Assembly: GCA_018266075.1 (NCBI GenBank)
Contig: JAFEBB010000077.1
Coordinates: 1 to 35,598 of the forward strand
Source of the DNA: Deltaproteobacteria bacterium
Lineage (GTDB): Bacteria; Myxococcota; Myxococcia; Myxococcales; SZAS-1
DNA: 35,598 nt
Direction: 5' to 3'
In this document: piece by piece, positions 1-8,176 of the stretch
Layout of the letters: every line of letters begins with the position of its first letter
How positions within the stretch are numbered: the first letter of the stretch is position 1
Made by a program: the position numbers and the translations under genes
The notes under the pieces: generated by a model
Databases searched by the model: none
The model's input: only the letters and a program-made list of their open reading frames with translations
What the model was told of the DNA's origin: nothing

Positions 1-49
1 CGCTCGGCTACAGTCACTCTCTGTCAACACCGCTTACCCGGACAGGCTC

Positions 50-2191
50 CTAGCGCGCTTGTCCGGTTTGTCCGGGCGTGCCGCCGAGCGTGACCCAGCC
101 GTGCGTCGCGGACGCGGTGTCGGGCACGTCGTAGGCCTCGAGCGTGGGCACGCCCGACACCATCCGCGCCACGTACCAGCGGTTCGTTCCCAGGGCGCTG
201 CCGCCGAGCCACGACGTATAGCCCGCATCCGGGAACGCGCACGCGTAGAGCTGATCGCCCGCGGCGTCGTAGGAGACGAGCGCGTCGAACGGCGGGAGCT
301 GCGCGGCCTCGGCGTCCTCGTAGACCGGGTAGTTGCCGGTGGCGAGGAGCACGTTGTCGCGATCGGTGAGCATCGGCTGCGTGGCGCCCTCGTAGCTCCA
401 GCCGGCGTCGCCCGTGTCCCAGAGGACGTCGCCGGTCGACGGTACGAAAGCCACCAGCAGCGGGCCACCGCACGGCCCCGCGAAGTCGCCGCGACACGCG
501 TACGTCCCGCCCACCAGGTAGCCGATGTTCGCATCGCCGACAGGCGCGCTTCCCATGCCGCCGTACCAGTCGCCGGTGGTCGCGCCCGGGCCAATCGGCG
601 TCGTGCCGCCGTCGGGCCAGGCCAGGTACGTGGTGTCGTACGACGACAGCGTGAGCGCGCCGTCGACAATCGAGCCGGCGGTGTAGCCAGGAGAGTCGCG
701 GACCTCGACGATGGTTCCCGTGCGGTCGAGGCCGATCACCTGCTGCACCCAGCCCGAGTCGGGGAGCTCGAAGGTTCCCGCCATCCAGGTCTTGCCGAAG
801 CCATCGACGATCAGGCCGCTGCCGGTGCCGAAGAGCGTCACCGCGCCGCGCAAGTCGCCGCCGTCGACGTCGAGCATGGCCAGCGCGGCGATGCTCTGCG
901 AGGTCGCCGGATCGTCGAGGGTGAACCGCACCGCCAGCGTGTCCGCGTCGACCTCCGCCATTCCCGTAACCGAGCCTGTAGCACTCGGCCCGCCGTCGTC
1001 GGGCGGCGGGAGGAGCCGCGTGACGAGCTGCTCCTCCCACAAGAGCGCGCCGTCGCGCTGGGCGCGCAGCTGCACGCGGCCGTCGCTGAGGGTGATGACC
1101 AGATGCCCGCGGCTGGCGATGACGCCGGAGCTCGCGCCCCAGGGCTGGCCGTAGAAGTAGCCGTCGAGCGGCTGGCGATAGCGGAAATAACCCTCGTGCG
1201 TGGTCGACACCAGGTCGCAGCCGCCGTCGGTCGTGGCGTGGCACTCGACCCAGTAGAGATCTTCGCTGTCGTCGAGCGTGCCCGGGAAGGTGAGCGAGTC
1301 GCCGGTCGTCGGCGAGTACGTCCACGCGGGCGTGAGCTCGCCCTGCGCGGGCTGGACGCAGGTGTGGCTGTGACACGTGCCGCCTTGCTGGCACGGCGTC
1401 GCGGCGGCGCAGGGCGCGCCCTCGGGCACGGACACTTCCTGGCAGCTGCCCATCAAGCACACGTGCGCGGTGTCGCAGTTGGCGCTGCCGCAGGGCGTGC
1501 CGTCGGGCGCGTCGGTGACGCCGCAGCCCGAGCCGGGATCGCACGTGGCGACCTTGCAGGGCGCGGTGGGCGCGGGGCAGTTGCTGGAGATGTCCACGTG
1601 CACGCAGCCTTGGGTCGCGTCGCAGGCGTCGGCGGTGCAGGCGTTGCCGTCGTCGCAGCTGCGAACTTCACCGAGGCACTGGCCGCTTCGACATTGGCCG
1701 TTCGCGATGCAGGTGCCCGCGCTGCAGCTCGCGCCATCGTCGAGCGTGCCGTCCACGCAGGTGTTCGACTCGGGATCGAAGGTCACCGTGTGGCACGCGC
1801 CCGGCGTCGCGCAGTGTGTGGGCGTGAGGCCGATGCCCGACAGCGCGACGGTGAGCGTCTGCCCGTCGGCGGTGAGGGTGAACGTGCCTGTGGCGTCGCC
1901 GGCCGTGGTCGGATTGAAGCTCACGGTGATGGGCGTCGACGCGCCGCCCGCGAGGTGCACGTTCGAGTCGGCCGTGAACGGCCCGGTGATGACGATGGTC
2001 GCGTCATGCGGGCTCGCGCCCTGGTTGGCGACGTTCAGCGGCGAGGCGCGCGGATGGCCGATGACCGTCGGCCGGAAGTTGAGCGTGGCGGGCGCGGTGA
2101 GCGCGCCGTCGGCCGAGCCGAGCTTGAGCTCGCCGCAGGCGCAGAGCGCCACGAGCGCCAGCCAGGCCGCGCCGATTCGGATTTCGCGCAT
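50..2191 (-). CDS. Cys-rich lipoprotein with Ig-like domain and PQQ-like propeller
   Basis: A 713-residue predicted lipoprotein. The N-terminus (MREIRIG, hydrophobic stretch, then LCAC-G) is a lipoprotein signal with the lipid-accepting Cys near residue 19. I chose the ATG at 2189-2191 because the signal peptide starts there and an AGGGGAG-like ribosome site precedes it; an in-frame start 24 codons upstream would bury the signal. Residues about 35-115 resemble the ASPM-SPD-2-Hydin/choice-of-anchor Ig-like fold (NVANQGASPHDATIVITGPF, then SFNPTTAGDATGTFTLTADG). Residues about 125-270 are a Cys-rich block of the kind frequent in myxobacterial surface proteins (CDDGNACTADACD, GTPCGSANCD). The remainder looks like a PQQ-type beta-propeller (GDVLWDTGDAGW). 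The likely location is the outer membrane or cell surface. The ligand is unknown; no catalytic motif is visible. Confidence 0.85.
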   Translation of the reverse strand: MREIRIGAAWLALVALCACGELKLGSADGALTAPATLNFRPTVIGHPRASPLNVANQGASPHDATIVITGPFTADSNVHLAGGASTPITVSFNPTTAGDATGTFTLTADGQTLTVALSGIGLTPTHCATPGACHTVTFDPESNTCVDGTLDDGASCSAGTCIANGQCRSGQCLGEVRSCDDGNACTADACDATQGCVHVDISSNCPAPTAPCKVATCDPGSGCGVTDAPDGTPCGSANCDTAHVCLMGSCQEVSVPEGAPCAAATPCQQGGTCHSHTCVQPAQGELTPAWTYSPTTGDSLTFPGTLDDSEDLYWVECHATTDGGCDLVSTTHEGYFRYRQPLDGYFYGQPWGASSGVIASRGHLVITLSDGRVQLRAQRDGALLWEEQLVTRLLPPPDDGGPSATGSVTGMAEVDADTLAVRFTLDDPATSQSIAALAMLDVDGGDLRGAVTLFGTGSGLIVDGFGKTWMAGTFELPDSGWVQQVIGLDRTGTIVEVRDSPGYTAGSIVDGALTLSSYDTTYLAWPDGGTTPIGPGATTGDWYGGMGSAPVGDANIGYLVGGTYACRGDFAGPCGGPLLVAFVPSTGDVLWDTGDAGWSYEGATQPMLTDRDNVLLATGNYPVYEDAEAAQLPPFDALVSYDAAGDQLYACAFPDAGYTSWLGGSALGTNRWYVARMVSGVPTLEAYDVPDTASATHGWVTLGGTPGQTGQAR

Positions 2192-2309
2192 ACGTCTCCC
2201 CTCGAGTCCGGGGTCGACGAAGCAAGGCGGGTGCCGCGCGCGAAGCCGCGGCGTGGAGCGCACTTGCGCGACTCGAGGATTCGCGACTTCAGAAATCCGC
2301 GGCGGAATC

Positions 2310-2600
2310 TCAGGGCGACGGGATCAGCACCCGCGGCTCCTCATCGGCGTGCAGCACGACCGTGTCGCCAGCCTTGAAGCGCTTCGCGTCCGCGCGATTG
2401 GCAAAGCTGAAGACGTAGAGGTCGACGCGCGGCTGGCCCTGGGCATCGAGCGCTCGCGGCTGGGCGACATGGGGCTTGATCTCGGCGTCGCCCAGTCGCG
2501 CGCCGGGAGCGAGGCGGAAGCGATTGCGCTTGAGCTCGCGGCAAATCACGTACCCGGCCTTCGGTTCCACAAATTCAATTTGGAACGGAAATTCAGCCAC
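2310..2600 (-). CDS. Small hypothetical protein (96 aa)
   Basis: A 96-residue protein on the reverse strand starting at GTG (2598-2600), preceded by GGAGG four bases upstream. It begins VAEFPFQIEFVEPKAGYVIC and ends with an ordered stretch, FKAGDTVVLHADEEPRVLIP. The alternating hydrophobic pattern suggests a small beta-rich fold, and the VDLYVFSFANRADAKRFKAGD segment reads like real protein. I do not recognise a family. It lies divergent from the macroglobulin operon and upstream of the Cys-rich lipoprotein gene, with 118 bases between. The open frame continues far upstream across the macroglobulin gene, but that part is antisense shadow; the ribosome site and the intergenic position argue for this short gene. 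The start could also be the GTG ten codons later. Confidence 0.6.
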   Translation of the reverse strand: MAEFPFQIEFVEPKAGYVICRELKRNRFRLAPGARLGDAEIKPHVAQPRALDAQGQPRVDLYVFSFANRADAKRFKAGDTVVLHADEEPRVLIPSP

Positions 2601-2726
2601 ACGGCCTCCGGCACCCTGCCCGAATTCTACGGCGCCCGGGTCGCCCCTGCAGTCAGAACCTTTTTGGGCTCGGCTCGTTCCAATGGGGGAGTGGCTCTGC
2701 CAACATCCCGCCCGGGGAATCCAACC

Positions 2727-5700
2727 ATGACCAAGCCACGTCGGCCCTGGCGGTACGTGCTGCTCGCGTTCGCCGTCTCCGGGGCAATCTTCATGCTCAC
2801 CCGACCGGTCTGTTGGTCGGCCTGGCTGCTCCACGGCGTGATGGCCCGCCAGTGCCCCGACGGCGACTTCCGCCAGACGCTCTGGGCCAACGCCAACGGC
2901 ATCCATCGCGGCGGCGAGGGCTGGGTCTACGCGGGCGCCGTGGCGCACTACGCGGTCGCGCGGAGCCAGTACGATCGAACCGGTGTGGTTCGGCGGGTGA
3001 CGGCGGACGTCTCGCTCGTCGACGCCAAGGGCAACGCGACGCCGCTCGAGTCCGCGAAGGCCTGGATCAACGACGACGGCACCCTGCGCGCGCCCTTCAA
3101 GTTCCCCAACGTGCCCGACGGCGACTACCAGCTGCGCGTGCACGAGCGCACCTCGCTGGGCGAAGGCAGCGTCGATGTGCCGCTCGCGCTCTACGCGCCC
3201 GCGAAGGTGCACGTGATCACCGACCGACCGCTGTACCAGCCGGGCGACGTCATCAAGTTCCGCGCGGTGGCGCTGCGCGCGCGCGACCTGGTGCCGCTCG
3301 ACGGCCGGCCGGGGCACTGGGAGGTGCGCGATCCGAACGGCGAGCTCGTGCTCGAGGAGAAGGCGAACGCGGGCCAGTGGGGCGTGGTCGCAGGCACGTT
3401 CCCGCTGGACTCGGGCGCGCCGCAGGGCGAGTGGCACGTGGCCTGGGTTTCGGGCGACGCGCGCGACGACGTCAGCATCAAGGTTCAGCCGTTCGTGCTG
3501 CCGCGCTTCCGCGTGGAGGCCAATGCGACGAAGCCGTTCTACCGCGCGCACGAGAAGCCCGAGGTGAAGGGCCGCGTCGTCTACAGCTCCGGCGCGCCGG
3601 TGGCAGGTGCGACGCTGGAGATCAGCTGGAACGTCGGTGGCAACTGGCCGCCGCCGACGGATTGGCTCACCAAGACGCTCCCGCAGCACGCGACGGCTGA
3701 CAAAGACGGCACGTTCGACTTGAAGCTGCCCGAGATCCCCGGCGACCTGCAGGGCCAGGCGCCGCTGGTGGCGCGCATCGCCGCGACGGACGCCTCGGGT
3801 GATCGCGTGGAGGGCTCGGCCAGCGCGCTGCTCTCCGAGGACGCCATCCAGGTGAGCACCGTGACCGAGCTCGCCGACGGGCTCGTCGAGGGCTTCAACA
3901 ACCGGCTCTTCCTGCGCGCCTCGACGGCCTCGGGCGCGGTGCTGCCGGGTGTGGAGCTGCTCGTGAAGCGCGCCTGGGACAGCGAGGACCCGGGCGTGAA
4001 GGCCATGACCGACGAGGACGGCGTGGCGCAGCTGCAGATCGATCCCGGCTCGCCGGTGAACGTGGTCATCCCGCCGCCGCCGTACCGGCCGCCGCCGCCG
4101 CAGCCTGCGGTGTCCCTCCAGGAGACCGAGGACTTGCTCCGCGACGACGAGGTGCCGCTGGTGGATCAGGAGGCGATCGAGCGCATCGTGCCCGAGCTGG
4201 CGCTGTGTGCGCGCTTCGCGAACGGCGGCGCCGACGCTCAGGTGGGCCTGGAAATCGACTCCAGTGGCGCCATCCGCGGCCACGGCGCGAACTTCGACTC
4301 GCTCTCGGACTGCGCGGCGGCGGCGCTCGCGTCGAAGCGGCTGCCCGCGGGCAAGCCGCGCCTCTACCGCCTGGACCTCGACTTCTCCGACCACGCGCTC
4401 GCGCAGGTGGGCGTGAGCGCCGAGGGCGTGCCGGGCTCGCCCGACGTGCTTCAGCAGGCGCTCACGGTGGCCGTCGACAACGCGCGGAGCTGTCTGCCTC
4501 GACGCACCGCGAGCGGCGGGAGTGTGGAGCTCATCGGAACCTGGCACAGCGCGAAGGCCGCGAAGCTCGGGACGGTGACCTGGTCGGCCGAGGGCGAGGG
4601 GAAGTCCCTGCAGCCGTGTCTGCAGTCGAAGGCGGCCACCTTTGCGCTCCCGAAGGAGAACCTGCAGGACTACGTGGGCGTGGTGAAGGCGGAGATTTCC
4701 CCCTCGGAAGAGGACGAGGTCTCGCAGCCGCAGGCGACCACCATGCTCGGCTACGAGCTCCGCATCACCGCCAGGCAGAAGGGCAAGGAGATCGGCGCGA
4801 CCACGATTCGCATCAAGCCGGGCAACGTGCCGCCGCTGCGTTTGCGCGCCACGCCGGTGCTCGCGAGCGCGGGTGGGCCGCTGGACATCGAGCTCTTGCG
4901 AGGTCCGAACTACGAAGGCGACGTGCCTGAGGAGGCGTACCTGCTCTCGGATCGCGGCGGCGACCCGGTGAAGGTCAAGGTCGATCGCGAGGCGCGCACG
5001 GCTCACTTCCAGCTCCCGCCGAATGCCGCGGGCTGGTTCACGGTGAGTGCGGGTGGCGCGCAGGCGCTCGTGTATGTGCGCAGCCAGCAGGCGCTCGCGG
5101 TGGCGCTCAAGACCGAGCGCGAGCGCTACGCGCCGGGCCAGAAGGCGAAGCTCGCTGTGCGGACCATGGTGGGTGGCACGGGCACGCAGGCGGCGGTCGG
5201 ACTCTTCGGCGTCGACGAGAGCCTGGCGCAGCTCGTGTCGCTGCCGGGCCCGGACGACATGGCGCGCGTGCATCAGAAAGTGCAGATGACCTCGCCCGCC
5301 TTCGGCACGCTCGACGGCGAGGCGCTCACGCTCGGTCGCATCCGCGGCGCGAACGCGGCCATGGCCACGGTGCTGCGCGTGAACGCGATGCCCACGGCCG
5401 CCGAGCTCGACGGCGTCTTCGCCGGCAACAGCGCGACCACGTTCGATCCCAACGGCGAGCTGACCGATCGCTTCTACGACATCCTCGGCGAGCTGCACGC
5501 GCAGGCCCGCGAGTGGGAGGCGAGCGCGCCGCAGGGCGAGAAGATGCACCCGCCGGGCATGGCCGCGCTGTGGCGCAAGGCGCTGGATGCCGTCGAGGCA
5601 CGTCACGGAAATGTGAAGGATGCGTACGGCCGGCGCTTGCGGCTCTCGCAGCTTCCGTCGGACCTGCTCGCGCTCACGGATCCGCGGCAGGTGATCATCC

Positions 5701-5765
5701 AGGGAACGCGGTTGCCGGAAGACGTCGAGAGCTGGTCGGCGTACGTCGCGAAGGAGAAGCCATGA
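2727..5765 (+). CDS. Alpha-2-macroglobulin family protein, N-terminal half (MG domains to bait-region domain)
   Basis: A 1012-residue protein starting at ATG 2727 after a GGGGA site. Residues about 9-27 form a membrane anchor (YVLLAFAVSGAIFML) with no lipobox. An MG2-type domain begins near residue 160 (ITDRPLYQPGDVIKFRAVAL), followed by further macroglobulin-like domains. A Pro-rich linker near 449-460 leads into an insert of about 200 residues with paired Cys (LCARFANGG...SDCAAAAL; ARSCLP...QPCLQ) that resembles AgmX/PglI-type modules. A bait-region domain lies near 787-850 (ERERYAPGQKAKLAVRT, then LFGVDESLAQL). The chain ends before the A2M/thioester part, which the next gene supplies; stop and start overlap as ATGA. 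Bacterial macroglobulins are periplasmic protease traps. Here the two halves probably assemble non-covalently, which is inference. Confidence 0.88.
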   Translation: MTKPRRPWRYVLLAFAVSGAIFMLTRPVCWSAWLLHGVMARQCPDGDFRQTLWANANGIHRGGEGWVYAGAVAHYAVARSQYDRTGVVRRVTADVSLVDAKGNATPLESAKAWINDDGTLRAPFKFPNVPDGDYQLRVHERTSLGEGSVDVPLALYAPAKVHVITDRPLYQPGDVIKFRAVALRARDLVPLDGRPGHWEVRDPNGELVLEEKANAGQWGVVAGTFPLDSGAPQGEWHVAWVSGDARDDVSIKVQPFVLPRFRVEANATKPFYRAHEKPEVKGRVVYSSGAPVAGATLEISWNVGGNWPPPTDWLTKTLPQHATADKDGTFDLKLPEIPGDLQGQAPLVARIAATDASGDRVEGSASALLSEDAIQVSTVTELADGLVEGFNNRLFLRASTASGAVLPGVELLVKRAWDSEDPGVKAMTDEDGVAQLQIDPGSPVNVVIPPPPYRPPPPQPAVSLQETEDLLRDDEVPLVDQEAIERIVPELALCARFANGGADAQVGLEIDSSGAIRGHGANFDSLSDCAAAALASKRLPAGKPRLYRLDLDFSDHALAQVGVSAEGVPGSPDVLQQALTVAVDNARSCLPRRTASGGSVELIGTWHSAKAAKLGTVTWSAEGEGKSLQPCLQSKAATFALPKENLQDYVGVVKAEISPSEEDEVSQPQATTMLGYELRITARQKGKEIGATTIRIKPGNVPPLRLRATPVLASAGGPLDIELLRGPNYEGDVPEEAYLLSDRGGDPVKVKVDREARTAHFQLPPNAAGWFTVSAGGAQALVYVRSQQALAVALKTERERYAPGQKAKLAVRTMVGGTGTQAAVGLFGVDESLAQLVSLPGPDDMARVHQKVQMTSPAFGTLDGEALTLGRIRGANAAMATVLRVNAMPTAAELDGVFAGNSATTFDPNGELTDRFYDILGELHAQAREWEASAPQGEKMHPPGMAALWRKALDAVEARHGNVKDAYGRRLRLSQLPSDLLALTDPRQVIIQGTRLPEDVESWSAYVAKEKP

Positions 5766-8176
5766 AGACGCGAATCGTTGCCGCGCTCAGCGCGCTCTCG
5801 CTGATCTCGTGCGACCAGGCCCGGAGCACGTTCGGCGCATCGGTGGACGCGCTCTCGGGAGAGGAAGACAAGAAGGCCGAGCGGCCGATGGACGAGCCCG
5901 CTGCGCCACCCGCAACGGCCGCACCCAAGGGTGCGCCACACCGGTCGGTCAGCTCCTTCGGCGCGGCCCAGGCCAAGGACGGCGACGACGACGTCATCTC
6001 AGCGAACGGCAAGGCCAAGACAGAGAGCGACTTCGATCAGCTCCTTGGCGGGGCCGGCGGCGGCGAAGGTCGAATCGAACAGCTCCGCCAGCGCCGGCAG
6101 CAGACCATCCAGGTCATCAAGGGCACCAAGGACGCGAAGGAAGCCGAGAACGAGGAGTCCCTCGCCGAGGCACCGACGCGCTCGTGGTTCCCGGAGTCGT
6201 TCCTCTTCGAGCCGCTGGTCGTCACCAATTCGCAAGGCGAGGCCTCGCTCGACATCCCCGTGCCGGATCGGCTGACGAGCTGGCGCATCCTCGCGCTGGC
6301 GCACTCGCGCGAGGGCTCGCAGGCCGGCGCGGTCACGAGTTTCCTGGGCACGCTGCCTGCATACGTTGATCCCGTGGTGCCGCCGTTCCTCATCGCGGGC
6401 GACGTGGTGAAGCTGCCCATTCAGCTCGTGAACACGACCGAGCAGAACATCGCGCTCACGCTCAAGACCGACGCGGTCGGCGGCGTGCTCACGGGCGCGA
6501 ACGCGAAGGAGAACGTGCCCGCGGGTGGCAGCAAGGTCGACTACGCGGAGCTCAAGACCGACAAGCCGGGCAACGTGTCCCTGCACGCGACCTTCGGCGA
6601 CGCAGACGCCATCGCACGTAACATTCCGGTTTACCCGTCGGGTCGGCCGGTGATGGAGCTGCGCGGCGGCACGCTCGCGGCCCCGCGCACGATGGAGATC
6701 GCCAGCGCGCCGGATCTGCTGCCCGACTCCACGCGCGTGCGGCTGATGGTTTTCCCTGGCGCGCTCGGCCTGCTGCGCTCGGAGCTGACCGCGGCGAGCT
6801 CGCGGGGCGGCGCCGCGGCGGATGGCTACGCGCTGCTGCTCGCGGGGCGCGCGCCTTCGCTCCTGCAGTCGCTCGGCGACGAGCCGAACCCGGAGGCGCT
6901 CCGGAATCTGGCCATCGTCTCCAGCCAGCGCGTGCTCCGCGACGCGCGCACGCCCGACGTCTCGACCGCGGCCTCGCTTGCGGAGGCGGCGCTCGCGCAC
7001 CCCGATAACCCGGTGCTGTCGCGGCTGGGCGAGCGGCTGGTGGCGCAGGTGGCGCAGTCGCAGCGGCCCGATGGCACGTTCCAGGGTGGAGCGGGCTGGA
7101 CGCTGCAGCGCCTGCTGGTCACAACTGCGCAGTGCGTGCAGGTCGTCGCTGCGGATGCAGGCACGACTGCGTCCAAGCAGCGCGCGGCCGCGGTGACGCT
7201 CAAGGCCCAGGGTGCGTTCGAGCGCAACCTGGAGCACATCAACGACGGCTACACGGCCGCGGCGGTGCTCGCGAGCGGCGCCGTTCCCGACAGCGTGAAG
7301 CCGCGGCTGCGCGCCAAGGTCCGCGCGGGCGTGGTCACGCGTCCCGACGGCTCGCGCGTGCTCGAGGTGGGCAAGAACGTGCAGCGTCCGGATGGCAATC
7401 CGCCCTCGCAGATGGAGGCCACCGCGCTCGCGGCCCTCGCGCTCGACGGCGATCCCGAGGCGCCCTGGCGCGCGGATCTGGGCAGCGCGCTGCTCGGCAA
7501 CTACAGCCCCGGCTCCGGCTGGGGCGACGGCGAGACCAACCTCGTCGCGCTGCGCGCGGTGCTCGCGCTGTTCAACCAGCCGCTGCCCGCCGAGGTGAAC
7601 GTCGCGCTCACCATGGACGGCAAGCCCGTCGCCCAAGGCTCGATGAAGGGCAAGGCGCTGCGCGACGTGCTCGCCCTCGACGCCGATCTCGCCAACGCCT
7701 CGGGCACGCACAGCTTCGCGGTCACGGCCACGCCGGCGGTGCCGGGCCTCGGCTTCTCGCTGGTGATGACGGGCTACGTGCCCTGGAAACCGGAGTCGAT
7801 GAACCAGGGGCTGGAGCTCGCCATCAAGCAGCCGTCGGATGGGAAGGTGGGTCAGCCGATGGAGGTGGAGGTCACTGCCGCGGCGCCGGCGAACGTGCCC
7901 GTGCGCATTCGCCATGCGCTGCCCGCGGGCGTCGACGCCGACACGCGCTCGCTCGACGCGCTCGTCACCAGCGGCGCCATCACCGCGTTCCACACCGAGC
8001 CCGGCGCGGTGGTGCTCGAGGTGCCCGCGCGGCCGGCGAACACGCCGTTCCGCGCGAGCTACCGCGTGATTCCCACGCTGGCGGGCACGCTGCACGCGGG
8101 GGCCTCGACGATCGAGGCCACCACGCGCAGCAACGCGAGCTATCACTTGCCGCCGACGGCCTGGGCCGTTCGCTAG
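5762..8176 (+). CDS. Alpha-2-macroglobulin family lipoprotein, C-terminal half (A2M and thioester-like domains)
   Basis: An 804-residue lipoprotein: MKTRIVAALSALSLISC with the acceptor Cys17 followed by Asp18, a +2 residue that in E. coli favours inner-membrane retention. Residues 20-135 are a charged, low-complexity linker with a short coiled-coil-like stretch (RIEQLRQRRQQTIQVIK). The A2M domain starts near 141 (RSWFPESFLFEPLVV, LDIPVPDRLTSWRILALAHS). The thioester-domain region begins near 331, but the usual Cys-x-Glu-Gln is absent: the equivalent stretch reads ELTAASSRGGAAADGYALLL. The helical toroid continues (QRPDGTFQGGAGW), followed by the receptor-binding-like C-terminus. It starts within the stop codon of the first half (ATGA), so the two are probably translationally coupled. 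Without a thioester, any trapping would be non-covalent, as in the thioester-less bacterial type. Confidence 0.9.
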   Translation: MKTRIVAALSALSLISCDQARSTFGASVDALSGEEDKKAERPMDEPAAPPATAAPKGAPHRSVSSFGAAQAKDGDDDVISANGKAKTESDFDQLLGGAGGGEGRIEQLRQRRQQTIQVIKGTKDAKEAENEESLAEAPTRSWFPESFLFEPLVVTNSQGEASLDIPVPDRLTSWRILALAHSREGSQAGAVTSFLGTLPAYVDPVVPPFLIAGDVVKLPIQLVNTTEQNIALTLKTDAVGGVLTGANAKENVPAGGSKVDYAELKTDKPGNVSLHATFGDADAIARNIPVYPSGRPVMELRGGTLAAPRTMEIASAPDLLPDSTRVRLMVFPGALGLLRSELTAASSRGGAAADGYALLLAGRAPSLLQSLGDEPNPEALRNLAIVSSQRVLRDARTPDVSTAASLAEAALAHPDNPVLSRLGERLVAQVAQSQRPDGTFQGGAGWTLQRLLVTTAQCVQVVAADAGTTASKQRAAAVTLKAQGAFERNLEHINDGYTAAAVLASGAVPDSVKPRLRAKVRAGVVTRPDGSRVLEVGKNVQRPDGNPPSQMEATALAALALDGDPEAPWRADLGSALLGNYSPGSGWGDGETNLVALRAVLALFNQPLPAEVNVALTMDGKPVAQGSMKGKALRDVLALDADLANASGTHSFAVTATPAVPGLGFSLVMTGYVPWKPESMNQGLELAIKQPSDGKVGQPMEVEVTAAAPANVPVRIRHALPAGVDADTRSLDALVTSGAITAFHTEPGAVVLEVPARPANTPFRASYRVIPTLAGTLHAGASTIEATTRSNASYHLPPTAWAVR

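Noticed and set aside
5762-5765. Frameshift breaking one macroglobulin gene in two
   Set aside because: The second part has its own complete lipoprotein signal and linker, and the ATGA overlap is an ordinary coupling arrangement, so two genes are more likely.
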